A stretch of 64,000 nt of DNA from Microglena sp. YARC. Its lineage: Eukaryota; Chlorophyta; Chlorophyceae; Chlamydomonadales; Chlamydomonadaceae. This document shows, in pieces, positions 31,123 to 45,200 of the stretch; the first letter of the stretch is position 1; every line of letters begins with the position of its first letter. A program made the position numbers and the translations under genes. The stretch spans positions 1 through 64,000 of the forward strand of contig JAJSRW010001109.1 of NCBI GenBank assembly GCA_022414725.1, read 5' to 3'. Under the pieces are notes generated by a model. It did no database searches and was not told where the DNA came from. It worked only from the letters and a program-made list of their open reading frames with translations.

Positions 31123-31643
31123 ACGGCTGGGAGTGGTATAGGGAGGGTGCATGGGCGTGGTGCAGGGCGAGGTGAGGGTAATTCTGATCTACACCTGCAC
31201 TGGATTGAATGCGGCCAAGGCTGGCTTTGAGGCCGAGACAGCCGCCCTGCGGTCAGCGTTGGCAGACAAGGAGGAGGAGCTGGCCAAGTTGCAAGGACTT
31301 GATATCTAGACGCAGGCTGCATGGGAGCGACAGCAGCAGATATCATACCCGACGTAGTGTCTCCCTGGTCAACTTCCAGCATGCAAGGCCGAGACAGCGG
31401 CCCTGCGGTCAGCGTTGGCGGAGAAAGAGGAGGAGCTGGCCAAATTGCAAGGTCTTGAAAACTAGAAGAGCTGGGAATGGTGTAGGGAGGGCACACACAC
31501 ACACACATCCCCCCCCCCCCCCCCCCCCCCCCTCTCACCCACCTCCACCTGCAGTCCCCACCCCCCACCACACACACACACACACCTACACACACACTGG
31601 GCCCTAGACGGTATGCGTGCCAGCCTTGTGCTTCTTCTGTTGC

Positions 31644-31676
<33 letters not shown>

Positions 31677-31830
31677 ACACACACACATCAACCTCCCCCA
31701 CCACCCTCTCACTCCCCTCCACCTGCAGCCCACCCACACACCCACACACACTTACACACACACTGGGCCCTAGACGGTATGCGTGCCAGCCTTGTGCTTC
31801 TTCTGTTGCAGTGGGAGGCCCTGGAAGGGC
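31123..31830 (+). repeat. Repeated gene 2 terminal-exon ends and 3' tail
   Basis: The end of the coding region is repeated at 31199-31309 (GATTGAATGCGGCCAAGGCT to CTTGATATCTAG) and at about 31384-31464 (GCCGAGACAGCGGCCCTGCG to GAAAACTAG), each with its own stop. A second block (GACGGTATGCGTGCCAGCCT, TGTGCTTCTTCTGTTGCAG) occurs at about 31607-31646 and 31772-31811, the first followed by a C run and the second by a unique GGGAGGCCCTGGAAGGGCTG. Spacers are CA and C tracts. Confidence 0.75.
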
Positions 31831-31841
31831 TGGATCCTAAA

Positions 31842-32030
31842 AGTAATGTTATCGCCCGGTGGGGAGTGGTATTAAGGGAGCCCCGTCTCATGGCGGTAGA
31901 TAACGGGCTGCCACTTACCTGGACTACACATGGGGTTGACATGACCGCGAACACTAAAGCACACCCGTAGGGATTCGAACCACCGCTCCTTGTTTCAACG
32001 AGCTCTACCATTGAGCCATTCGTCGAAACG
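31842..32030 (-). mobile_element. SINE with a different tRNA-like head
   Basis: Flanks GGATCCTAAA (31832-31841) and GGATGCTAAA (32031-32040) match at 9 of 10. The minus-strand head is ATGGCTCAATGGTAGAGCTC with B box GGTTCGAATCC, a canonical tRNA-like promoter that differs from the other copies. The tail portion (GAGACGGGGCTCCCTTAATA, CCACTCCCCACCGGGCG, ATAACATTAC) is that of the shared family. Same tail, different head. Confidence 0.75.
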
Positions 32031-32311
32031 GGATGCTAAACCCTAGATGAATAGGAAGGCGGTGTCCCTGCACCTTCCCCCCCCCCCTCCCTCCCCCCAC
32101 CACCACCACACACACACGCACGCAGGCGTTGTCCCTGCACTGTTTTGTTTTTTTGCTTGCGACGCATCGCAAATTGAGCGACTCAGAGTTTTTATCTTCA
32201 GATTCTAGTCCAACAGAAGCTTGTGAATAGTGGTAAACTGTAGTTGGTATAGTAGTAAACGGAAGTTGATTTTTTTAGTAGTCAACCGCCGTTGGTTAAC
32301 TACTAAAACCT
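32031..32311. other. Unassigned
   Basis: C tract and CCACCACCACACACACACG at about 32080-32120, then unique DNA with a small inverted motif (GTAGTAAACGGAAGTTG / CAACCGCCGTTGGTTAACTAC). No gene seen. Confidence 0.35.
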
Positions 32312-32478
32312 TGGGATCGGCAAATCATATGATACTGACCAAAGGCGAGTATGATATCATATGATATCATACAAATTGAATCATATGATATTGTATGTAA
32401 ACGGTAACTTTAGCCTGGCCAGACTGCCGGCATCATATAATAACATTTGATGACATGATTTTATGTTGCCGTTCCCTA
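32312..32478 (-). mobile_element. Second copy of the ATATGATATC element
   Basis: Inverted homologue of 26036-26205: GACCAAAGGCGAGTATGATA at the left and TTGCCGTTCCCTAAT at the right. GCCGTTCCCTAAT also occurs at 27131 next to a SINE. Confidence 0.55.
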
Positions 32479-32889
32479 ATAATACCTGTTACTACACGTT
32501 GTTGGGTTTTTTAGGAGAGGCATACTGAAAGCTTATTTATTAAATTACCTATCTGGCACTGTATTTGTTTATTTTGACAGATTTGGAGAATATTTCCAGG
32601 AAATATAATGCCTAGCCAGGGAGAGGATTAAAGTTTTCCTAATACTTGTGCAAGCGTGTAACTTGCTACTATGTTGCTATGTTGCACTGCACGGCCAATT
32701 GTAAGCCCATGAACGTTTAATTAAGGGCTAATTCAGTCAATCAGTGCTCAATTCAACATTAAATGAGATCCATGTAAGGTCGGATTATTGGCTTACTGCA
32801 GGGCCAGATAAGGTCCGTGTAAGGGCTAATTAAGGGCTGGCCATGTTCAATTCAGGGCTACGCCAGGATTAATTCAGCGTTCAATTACT
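32479..32889. other. Unassigned, AT-rich
   Basis: Unique DNA with a few GGGCTAATTCAG/GGGCTAATTAAGG near-repeats (32727, 32820, 32850). Nothing else seen. Confidence 0.35.
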
Positions 32890-33866
32890 AGACCATAGAT
32901 AAAGAACCTGAGGATCTCATTAGAATGGCTCTTGAGGAATCTTTTGATTCCAACACTGGCTGGGTTCATGACTTACGTTGTGCTCTCCACAAGCTAGGAT
33001 CCAGTAAAAACCTCAACATTTTGGAGGCTGTCGATGTCGAAGGTATTATTTCTAAAGTTTTTGAGTCATGGAGGTACAAGCAGTGACACCAATGCAGTCA
33101 GAGACATCCTGATGAGAGAAGGGTTGGCTTTAAACGCCTCCGATACCAGAAATGGTTCGCAGCCAACAGCAATGATGAGAATGGCTTGATTCCCTTTACA
33201 TCTGCCTTACATAAGCAGGATCAGATTCGTTCTATAGCACAGTTTAAGAATGGGTTCCCATTGGTGAACACAGAAAGAATGAGGGTGGTGGATAGAGCAC
33301 ACATCCTCGTTCAATGAGACACTGTCAAATGTGTGGGTTCCAAAACTGAGGATGAAATGCATATGTTTGAGTGCCCTTTTTATAATGATATTCGCCTCCG
33401 CTACCAGAAGCTGTTTACAGATATTTATAGGCATGTCCATGAGGATACCGACTTAACCGTGTGGAATGTGGAATTCTGCGATTCCACATTCAGAACCTTT
33501 ATGAATGGAAATGGCACTAAGACTTTCTGGAGCAACCTTGCCGACTATCTTTCTACTTGAAGAAGAGCAAGACAGGAAGCCCTGGACTGCTTAGTGGCAC
33601 CGTAATTTATTATCCCTTTTTTTTCTTTTCTTCTTGTGACTTCTCATTTGTTAGCTTCTTACTTCCGCCACTGTAAGTGGTTGAGATCTGGGTCCGGCTC
33701 TAGGGGGTTTAATACCTACGCCACCAAAACGGTGGTTGGGAGCTTGGTTTGTTTGTCATCGACACACCCCTGATGTAATGGGTTTTTTTGCTTTGTGGGT
33801 GCTTTTTCTTTTTGTTTAAAGCACAGAGTCTCATACACCCTCGCGGTGTCAAGTAGACTTTAATAT
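32890..33866 (+). pseudogene. 3' fragment of a LINE (C-terminal ORF2 and 3' UTR)
   Basis: Broken frames read EESFDSNTGWVHDLRCALHK, then RYQKWFAANSNDENGLIPF, then a better kept end TEDEMHMFECPFYNDIRLRY, followed by TFMNGNGTKTFWSNLADYLS and a stop at 33558. The E-D-E-x-H-x-x-x-x-C-P-x-Y sequence is typical of the zinc-finger-like C-terminus of non-LTR retrotransposon ORF2 proteins. At least two in-frame stops and a frameshift make it a dead copy. The 3' UTR runs to the TAATG tail. It is a different LINE from the one at 47.2 kb. Confidence 0.7.
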
Positions 33867-33987
33867 GTAATGTAATGTAATGTCATGTAATGTAATGTAA
33901 TGTAATGTAATGTAATGTAATGTAATGTTATGTAATGTAATGTAATGTAATGTAATGTAATGTAATGTAATGTAATGTAATGTAATT
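33867..33987 (+). repeat. TAATG microsatellite, LINE 3' tail
   Basis: About 24 copies of TAATG with two single-base changes, directly after the LINE UTR (GACTTTAATATG). Simple-repeat tails are usual for non-LTR retrotransposons lacking poly-A. Confidence 0.8.
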
Positions 33988-35204
33988 AGGGTCATTCGTT
34001 ACTAAATTCAAGGCTAGATGAGGTCCACACAAGGTTCACTATCTGCCTCTCGATGGTTCACTGTTAGTCTATTTATGTTTTACCGTTAGTCTACCGATAT
34101 TTATGTTTAACCGTTAGGTTACCGGTATTTATGTTTCACCGTTATTCTTATGTGTCATTGTCAGTCTGTTAAAGTTTCCCAGCTAGTCTATTAATATTGT
34201 AATGCCTGCCTATATATGGCTCACCGTTATTCTATTAATATTCCACTGTCTGCCTATCGATGGTTCAATGCGGCGGGGGGAGAGGGGGGGGGGGGGGGGG
34301 GGGGGGAAGGGCTATATGCCGCATCTTCGATATGTATATCGGTAGATAACCGCGAGCACATATCGATACCGTCGAAATCATGTCGATACACCCAGGGGGG
34401 GGGGGGGGGGGGGGGGGGGGGGGTGACTATTACTCCGATTGGCTGTACAGTGCCCTGCAGTACAAAGAAGCCAAGGAGCAGCACGTAAGAGTAAGGCCGG
34501 GGTAAATTCCTTGCTGGTCGAGATCAGAGCTCGTCCGTAGTCCAACCAGAGGATTATTGCATTTACGTTGCAATTGTAAGATACTACCGTAGTTTGAAAC
34601 ATACCACCCATAACCCTCGTAAAAGAAAACAGCCAAGGGCTTAAATTTAAACCTTGGTCCTTAAATTCGAACATTGTCAGTTTGTTACATTACTCCAGCC
34701 TTTTAAGGAAGGCTGCTCATCGTCTTTGGTAATCACCAATAACGAAGGACTGACAAGCTAAGAATAACAACATTTAGGTTGTGGATTCGAAGAAGGGACC
34801 CCAAGTGCTACTCACTACTCAGAGCGAGGAGCCAAAAGCATGTTGAGATCCAATGTTGGTGCTAGCTGGCTCCCCGGCCCTGGGTTGGCGAAGAAGGAAC
34901 CTTCAGTGCTACTCATGGAGGGGGAGAGAACTAGCCAAGGTGCCCAGAGGTGTAGGAGTGGATTCACATCGACACAGATTATGTTGCAGCACCCGTTGTG
35001 CAGCCGTCAGGTACGGCGATACATTCCCTAAGGATTATAAGAGCTTCAAACAAGCATGCGTGGTGATGATGTCCTTGTACCTGCAGCAGCCAGGAATACA
35101 TACAATTCGTTCGGGACCATTCCACCATTTGGTTTCCAATTCGCCCCTGTAGTACTGTGAGTGTGCTTGTGTGTGTGTGTGGGGGGGGAGTGTGCTTGTG
35201 TGAG
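33988..35204. other. Unassigned, with two long G runs
   Basis: 34040-34260 holds loose repeats of ACCGTTAGTCTACCG-TATTTATGTTT. G runs lie at about 34277-34306 and 34396-34423. From 34430 to 35150 the DNA is unique, apart from a duplicated piece around GAAGAAGGRACCYYMAGTGC at 34789 and 34887. No exon or RNA gene can be supported. Confidence 0.4.
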
Positions 35205-36115
35205 GATGGGTGGGTGTGGTTGGGTTGGGTTGGGTGTGGTTGGGTTGGGTGTGGTTGGGTTGGGTTGGGTTGGGTTGTGTTGTGTTGTGTTGTGTTGTGT
35301 TGTGTTGTGTTAGGTTAGGTTAGGTTGGGGTTGGGGTTGGGGTTGGGGTAGGGGTTGGGGTAGGGGTAGGGGTAGGGGTAGGGGTAGGGGTTGGGGGTTG
35401 GGTTGGGTTGGGTTGGGTTGGGTTGGGGTTGGGTTGGGTTGGGTTGGGTTGGGTTGGGTTGGGTTGGGTTGGGTTGGGTTGGGTTGGGTTGGGTTGGGTT
35501 GGCGTTGGGTTGGGTTGGGTTGGGTTGGGTTGGGTTGGGTTGGGTTGGGTTGGGTTGGGTTGGGTTGGGTTGGGTTGGGTTGGGTTGGGTTGGGTTGGGT
35601 TGGGTTGGGTTGGGTTGGGTTGGGTTGGGTTGGGTTTGGGTTGGGTTGGGTTGGGTTGGGTTGGGTTGGGTTGGGTTGGGTTGGGGGTTGGGTTGGGTTG
35701 GGTTGGGTTGGGTTGGGTTGGGTTGGGTTGGGTTGGGTTGGGTTGGGTTGGGTTGGGTTGGGTTGGGTTGGGTTGGGTTGGGTTGGGTTGGGTTGGGTTG
35801 GGTTGGGGTTGGGTTGGGTTGGGTTGGGTTGGGTTGGGTTGGGTTGGGTTGGGTTGGGTTGGGTTGGGTTGGGTTGGGTTGGGTTGGGTTGGGTTGGGTT
35901 GGGTTGGGTTGGGGTTGGGTTGGGTTGGGTTGGGTTGGGTTGGGTTGGGTTCGGCTAGGTTGGGGTTGGGTGGGGGTTGGGTGGGGGAGGGGGAGGGGGG
36001 AGGGGGATGGGTTGGGTTAGGTTAGGTTAAGTTGGGTTGGTGGGTTGGTTGGGTTGGGTTGGGTTGGGTTGGGTTGGGTTGGGTTTGGGTTGGGTTGGGT
36101 GGATGGGTGGGTGGG
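35205..36115 (+). repeat. TTGGG telomere-like array
   Basis: About 900 bp of TTGGG pentamers with ordered blocks of variants at its left end: TTGTG (35275-35310), TTAGG (35310-35325), TTGGGG and TAGGGG (35325-35390), then almost pure TTGGG with occasional GG or T length slips to about 35945, and a mixed GGTTGGGTGGGGG end. All G-rich on the plus strand. The frames reading VGLGW are artefacts. It resembles interstitial telomere-like DNA, but the native telomere repeat of this organism is unknown. Confidence 0.85.
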
Positions 36116-36235
36116 GGGAACCTTCCCAGAGGAAGCAGCCTAGACTGCAAATTGTTTTTACAAGACGGATTTCCCCTCAAAGGGTGGGTCTCCGTGCACG
36201 AGCCCTACACTCAAGGATTTTGTATGCGTCATTGA

Positions 36236-39200
36236 TTTATAATGCATGTATATTTTTATGTATTTATGATTGATTTATTTATGCATTTATTTATGTATGA
36301 TTGATTTATTATGCATTATTTATGTATGATTGATTTATTATGCATTATTTATGTATGATTGATTTATTATGCATTATTTATGTATGATTTATATGTATTT
36401 TGATTATGCATTATTTATGTATGATTGATTTATTATGCATTATTTATGTATGATTGATTTATTATGCATTATTTTATGTATGATTGATTATTATTATGCA
36501 TTATTTATGTATGATTATTTATGATTTATTATGCATTATTTATGTATGATTGATTATGCATTATTTATGCATTATGTATTGATTGATTTATTATGCATTA
36601 TTTATGTATGATTGATTTATTATTATGCATTATTTATGTATGATTGATTTATTATGCATTATTATGTATGTATTATTATGCATTATTTATGTATGATTGA
36701 TTTATTATGTATGATTGATTTATTATGCATTATTTATGTATGATTGATTTATTAATGCATTATTTATGTATGATTGATTTATTATGCATTATTTATGTAT
36801 GATTGATTTATTATGCATTATTTATGTATGATTGATTTACTATTATGCATTATTTATGTATGATTGATTTATTATGCATTATTTATGTATGATTGATTTA
36901 TTATGCATTATTTATGTATGATTGATTTATTATGCATTATTTATGTATGATTGATTTATTATGCATTATTTATGTATGATTGATTTATTATGCATTATTT
37001 TGTATGATTGATTTATTATGCATTATTTATGTATGATTTGATTTATTATGCATTATTTATGTATGATTGATTTATTATGCATTATTTATGTATGATTGAT
37101 TTTATTATGCATTATTTATGTATGATTGATTTATTATGCATTATTTATGTATGATTGATTTATTATGCATTATTTATGTATGATTGATTTATTATGCATT
37201 ATTTATGTATGATTGATTTATTATGCATTATTTATGTATGATTGATTTATTATGCATTATTTATGTATTATATTATTATGCATTATTTATGTATGATTGA
37301 TTTATTATGCATTATTTATGTATGATTGATTGATTTATTATGCATTATTTATGTATGATTGATTTGATTATTTATTATGCATTATTATGTATGATTGATT
37401 TTTTATTATGCATTATTTATGTATGATTGTATTTATTATGCATTATTTATGTATGATTGATTTATTATGCATTATTTATGTATGATTGATTTATTATGCA
37501 TTATTTATGTATGATTGATTTATTATGCATTATTTATGTATGATTGATTTATTATGCATTATTTATGCATGATTGATTTATTATGCATTATTTATGTATG
37601 ATTGATTTATTATGCATTATTTATGTATGATTGATTTATTATGCATTATTTATGTATGATTGATTTATTATGCATTATTTATGTATGATTGATTTATTAT
37701 GCATTATTTATGTATGATTGATTTATTATGCATTATTTATGTATGATTGATTTATTATGCATTATTTATGTATGATTGATTTATTATGCATTATTTATGT
37801 ATGATTGATTTATTATGCATTATTTATGTATGATTGATTTATTATGCATTATTTATGTATGATTGATTTATTATGCATTATTTATGTATGATTCATTTAT
37901 TATGCATTATTTATGTATGATTGATTTATTATGCATTATTTATGTATGATTGATTTATTATGCATTATTTATGTATGATTGATTTATTATGCATTATTTA
38001 TGTATGATTGATTTATTATGCATTATTTATGTATGATTGATTTATTATGCATTATTTATGTATGATTGATTTATTATGCATTTATTTATGTTGATGATTT
38101 ATTATGCATTATTTATGTATGATTGATTTATTTATGCATTATTTATGTATGATTGATTTATTATGCATTATTTATGTATGATTGATTTATTATGCATTAT
38201 TTATGTATGATTCATTTATTATGCATTATTTATTGTATGATTCATTTATTATGCATTATTTATGTATGATTGATTTATTATGCATTATTTATGTATGATT
38301 CATTTATTATGCATTATTTATGTATGATTGATTTATTATGCATTATTTATGTATGATTGATTTATTATGCATTATTTATGTATGATTCATTTATTATGCA
38401 TTATTTATGTATGATTGATTTATTATGCATTATTATGTATGTATGATATTTATTATGCATTATTTATGTATGATTCATTTATTATTGCATTATTTATGTA
38501 TGATTGATTTATTATGCATTATTTATGTATGATTCATTTATTATGCATTATTTATGTATGATTCATTTATTATGCATTATTTATGTATGATTGATTTATT
38601 ATGCATTATTTATGTATGATTGATTTATTATGCATTATTTATGTATTTGATTAATGATTTATTATGCATTATTTATGTATGATTGATTTATTATGCATTA
38701 TTTATGTATGATTGATTATATTTATGCATTATTTATGTATGATTGATTTTATTATGCATTATTTATGTATGATTGATTTATTATGCATTATTTATGTATG
38801 ATTGATTTATTATGCATTATTTATGTATGATTATTTATATGATTTATTATGCATTATTTATGTATGATTGATCATTATTTATGTATGATTGATTTATTAT
38901 GCATTATTTGTATTATTATGATTTTATATGTATGATATGATTATTTATGATTTTTATTATGCATTATTTATGTATGATTGATTTATTATGCATATTTATG
39001 TATGATTGATTTATTATGCATTATTTATGTATGATTGATTTATTATGCATTATTTATGTATGATTGATTTATTATGCATTATTTATGTATGATTGATTTA
39101 TTATGCATTATTTATGTATGATTGATTTTATTATGCATTATTTATGTATGATTGATTTATTATGCATTATTAATGTATGATTGATTTATTATGCATTATT

Positions 39201-42200
39201 TATGTATGATTGATTTATTATGCATTATTTATGTATGATTGATTTATTATGCATTATTTATGTATGATTGATTTATTATGGCATTATTTATGTATGATTG
39301 ATTTATTATGCATTATTTATGTATGATTGATTTATTATGCATTATATGATTGTATGATTGATTTATTATGCATTATTTATGTATGATTGATTTATTATGC
39401 ATTATTTATGTATGATTGATTTTATTATGCATTATTTATGTATGATGATTTATTATGCATTATTTATGTATGATTGATTTATTATGCATTATTTATGTAT
39501 GATTGATTTTATTATGCATTATTTTATGTATGATTGATTTATTATGCATTATTTATGTATGATTGATTTATTATGCATTATTTGTGTATGATTGATTTAT
39601 TATGCATTATTTATGTATGATTGATTTATTATGCATTATTTATGTATGATTGATTTATTATGCATTATTTATGTATTTATTATGATTATTTATGATTTAT
39701 TATGCATTATTTATGTATGATTGATTTATTATGCATTATTTATGATTGATTTATTTGATTTATTTATGATGATTATTATGCATTATTGATTGATTTATTA
39801 TGCATTATGTATATTATGCATTATTTTGATGATTGATTTATTATGATTGATTTGATTATGCATTATTTATGTATGATTGATTTATTATGCATTATTTATG
39901 TATGATTGATTTATTATATTATGCATTATTTAATGTATTTATTATGATTGATTTATTATGCATTATTTATGTATGATTGATTTATTATGCATTATTTATG
40001 TATGATTGATTTATTATGCATTATTTATGTATGATTGATTTATTATGCATTATTTATGTATGATTGATTTATTATTGCATTATTTATGTATGATTGATTT
40101 ATTATGCATTATTTATGTATGATTGATTTATTATGCATTATTTATGTATGATTGATTTATTATGCATTATTTATGTATGATTGATTTATTATGCATTATT
40201 TATGTATGATTGATTTATTATGGCATTATTTATGTATGATTGATTTATTATGCATTATTTATGTATGATTGATTTATTATGCATTATTTATGTATGATTG
40301 ATTTATTATGCATTATTTATGTATATTGATTTATTATGCATTATTTATGTATGATTGATTTATTATGCATTATTTATGTATGATTGATTTATTATGCATT
40401 ATTTATGTATGATTGATTTATTATGCATTATTTATGTATGATTGATTTTATTATGCATTATTTAATGTATGATTATTTATGATTTATTATGCATTATTTA
40501 TGTATGATTGATTTATATCATTATGCATTATTTATGTATGATATGATTTTTATTATTATGCATTATTTTATGTATGATTGATTTATTATGCATTATTTAT
40601 GTATGATTGATTTATTATGCATTATTTATGTATGATTGATTTATTATGCATTATTTATTATGATTGATTTATTATGCATTATTTATGATTTGATTTATTA
40701 TGCATTTTTATGTATGATTGTATTATTTGCATTATTTATTGTATGATTGATTTATTATGCATTATTTATGTATGATTGATTTATTATGATTGATTTATTA
40801 TGCATTATTTATGTATGATTCATTTATTATGCATTATTTATGTATGATTCATTTATTATGCATTATTTATTGTATGATTGATTTATTATGCATTATTTAT
40901 GTATGATTCATTTATTATGCATTATTTATGTATGATTGATTTATTATGCATTATTTATGTATGATTGATTTATTATGCATTATTTATGTATGATTGATTT
41001 ATTTATGCATTATTTATGTATGATTGATTTATTATGCATTATTTATGTATGATTTATATGCATTATTATTATGATTCATTATTTATGATATGTATGATTG
41101 ATTTTATTATGCATTATTTTATTGTATTGATTCATTTATATGATTTTTTATTATGCATTATTTATGATTATTATGCATTGATTTATTATGCATTATTTAT
41201 GTATGATTCATTTATTATTTATGCATTATTTATGTATGATTGATTTATTATGCATTATTATGTATTTATGTATGATTCATTTGATTTATTTATGCATTAT
41301 TTATGTATGATTCATTTATTATGCATTATTTATGTATGATTGATTTATTATGCATTATTTATGTATGATTGATTTATTATGCATTATTTATGTATGATTG
41401 ATTTATTATGCATTTATTTATGTATGATTGATTATTATGCATTATATGTATGATCATTATTTATGTATGATTGATTTTATTATCATTTATTTATGTATTT
41501 GGATTTTTTATGCATTATTTATGTATGATTGATTTATTATGCATTATTTATTATGATTGATTTATTATGCATTATTTATGTTCATTATTTATGTATGATT
41601 GATTTATTTATTGCATTTATTTGTATTTTTATGTATGATTTATTTGCATTATTTATGTATGATTCATTATTTGCATTATTTATGTATGATTCATTTATTA
41701 TGCATTATTTATGTATTTATTATCGCATTGATTTATTATTATGCATTATTTATGTATGATTCATGATTTATTATGCATTATTTATTTGTATGATTGATTT
41801 ATTATGCATTATTTATGTTATGATTGATTTATTATGCATTATTTATGTATGATTGATTTATTATGCATTATTTATGTATGATTTGATTTATTATGCATTA
41901 TTTATGTATGATTGATTTATTATGCATTATTTATGTATGATTCATTATTATGCATTATTTATGTATGATTTGATTTATTATGCATTATTTATGTATGATT
42001 ATTTATTATGCATTATTTATGTATGATTCATTTATTATGCATTATTTATGTATGATTCATTATTATGCATTATTTATGCATGATTGATTATTATGCATTA
42101 TTTTATGTATGATTATTTATTATGCATTATTTATGTATGATTGATTCATTTATTATGCATTATTTATGTATGATTGATTATTATGCATTATTTATGTATG

Positions 42201-45200
42201 ATTGATTCATTATTATGCATTATTTATTGTATGATTGATTTATTATGCATTATTTATGTATGATTGATTTATTATGCATTATTTATGTATGATTGATTTA
42301 TTATGCATTATTTATGTATTATGATTGATTTATTATGCATATTTATGTATGATTGATTTATTATGCATTATTTATGTATGATTGATTTATTATGCATTAT
42401 TTATGTATGAATTGATTTATGATATGCATTATTTATGTATGATTTTATATGCATTTATTATGCATTATTTATGTATGATTGATTTATGCATTATTTATGT
42501 ATGATTGATTTATTATGCATTATTTATGTATGATTGATTTTTATGCATTATTATGTATGATTGATTTATTATGCATTATTTATGTATGATTGATTTATTA
42601 TGCATTATTTATATGCATGATTGATTTATTATGCATTATTTATGTATGATTGATTTATTATGCATTATTTATGTATGATTGATTTATTATGCATTATTTA
42701 TGTATGATTCATTTATTATGATTGATTTATTATGCATTATTTTATGTATGATTGATTTATTATGCATTATTTATGTATGATTGATTTATTATGCATTATT
42801 TATGTATGATTGATTTATTATGCATTATTTATGTATGCATTATTTATGTATGATTGATTTATTATGCATTATTTATGTATGATCATTTATTATGCATTAT
42901 TTATGTATGATTGATTTATTATGCATTATCTTATGATTATGATTGATTTATTATGCATTATTTTATGTATGATTCATTTATTATGCATTATTTATGTATG
43001 ATTGATTTATTATGCATTATTTATGTATGATTGATTTATTATGCATTATTTATGTATGATTATTTATTATGCATTATTTATGTATGATTCATTTATTATG
43101 CATTATTTTATGTATGGATGATTTATTATGCATTATTTATGTATGATTGATTTATTATGCATTATTTATGTATGATTGATTTATTATGCATTATTTATGT
43201 ATGATTCCATTTATTATGCATTATTTATGTATGATTGATTTATTATCATATATGTATATTGATTTATGCATTTATTATTTATGTATGATTGATTTCTTTA
43301 TTAATGCATTATTTATGTATGATTCATTTATTATGCATTATTTATGTATGATTCATTTATATTTATTTATTTATGTGATTGATTTATTATGCATTATTTA
43401 TTTATGCATTATTTATGTATGATTGCATTTTATTATGCATTTATTTATGTATGATTGATTTATTATGCATTATTTATGTATGATTGATTTATTATGCATT
43501 ATATGTATGATTGATTTATTATGCATTATTTATGTATGATTGATTTATTATGCATTATTTATGTATGATTGATTTATTATGCATTATTTATGTATGATTG
43601 GATTATTATGCATTATTTATGTATGATTCATTATTTATTATGCATATTTCCATGATTGATTTATTATGCATTATTTATGTATGATTGATGCATTATTTAT
43701 GTATGATTATTTATTATGCATTATTTATGTATGATATTTATGCATGATTGCATTTATTATGCATTATTTATGGTATGATGATTTATTATTATGCATTATT
43801 ATATGCATGCATTGATTCATTTATATATGCATTATTTATGTATGATGATTATTATGCATTATTTATGTATGATTCATTTATTATGCATTCATTATTATGT
43901 TGATTTATTATGCATTTATTTATGTATGATTGATTTATTATGCATTATTTATTATGTATATTTATTATGCATTATTTATGTATGATTGATCATTATTATG
44001 TATGATATTTATTTATGCATTATTTATGTATGATTCATTTATTATGCATTATTTATGTATGATTGATTTATTATGCATATTTATGTATGATATTTATGCA
44101 TTATTTATGTATGTTCATTTATTATGCATTATTTTATGTATGATTTATTATCAATTTAATTATGCATTATTTATATGATTCATTTATATGCATTATTTAT
44201 GTATGATTCATTTATTATGCATTATTTATGTATGATTCATTTATTATGCATTATTTATGTATGATTCATTTATTATGCATTATTTTATGTATGACTTTCA
44301 TTTATTATGCATATTTATGTATGATTATTTATTATGCATTATATGTATGATTGATTTTTTTTTTTTTATTATGCATTATTTATGTATGATTGATTTATTA
44401 TGCATTATTTATGTATGATTCATTTATGTATGCATTATTTATGTATGATTGATTATTATGCATTATTTATGTATGATTCGATGCATTAATTTATGTATGA
44501 TTGATTTATTATGCATTATTTATGTATGATTCATTATTATGCATTATTTATGTATGATTCATTTTATTTATGCATTATTTATGTATGATTGATTTATTAT
44601 GCATTATTTATGTATGATTATTTATTATGCATTATTTTTTATGATTCATTTATTATGCATTATTTATGTATATATTTACTTATGCATTATTTATGTAATG
44701 ATTCATTTATTATTTTAATATAATAATTTTCTATACGCATTATTTATGTATGATTCATTCATTATTTATGTATGATTCATTTTATTATGCATTATTTATG
44801 TATGATCATTTATTATGCATTATTTATGTATGTCATGGGATTATGTTATGGTTTTACATTGACATAATTTTTGATGATTAATCTAATTGCATTATTTATG
44901 CATTATTATATGTATGATTGAGTTATTATGCATTATTTATGTATGATGATTTATTATGCATTATTTATGTATGATTCATTTATTATGCATTATTTATTCG
45001 TATGATTGATTTTCATTATGGTCATTATTTTATGTATGATTCTTTTATTATGCATTATTTATGTATGATTCATTTATTATGCATTATTTATGACCATTTA
45101 TTATGCATATTTATGCTATGATTGATTTATTATGCTATGTATGACTCATTTATTATGCATTATTTATGTCATGATTCATTTATTATGCCATTACTATGTT

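Noticed and set aside
35391..36025. Three overlapping frames of about 200 residues (VGLGW repeats)
   Set aside because: Translation of a TTGGG pentamer array; all three frames are open by periodicity.
35205..36115. True chromosome end
   Set aside because: Ordinary sequence and a satellite continue on both sides for tens of kilobases.
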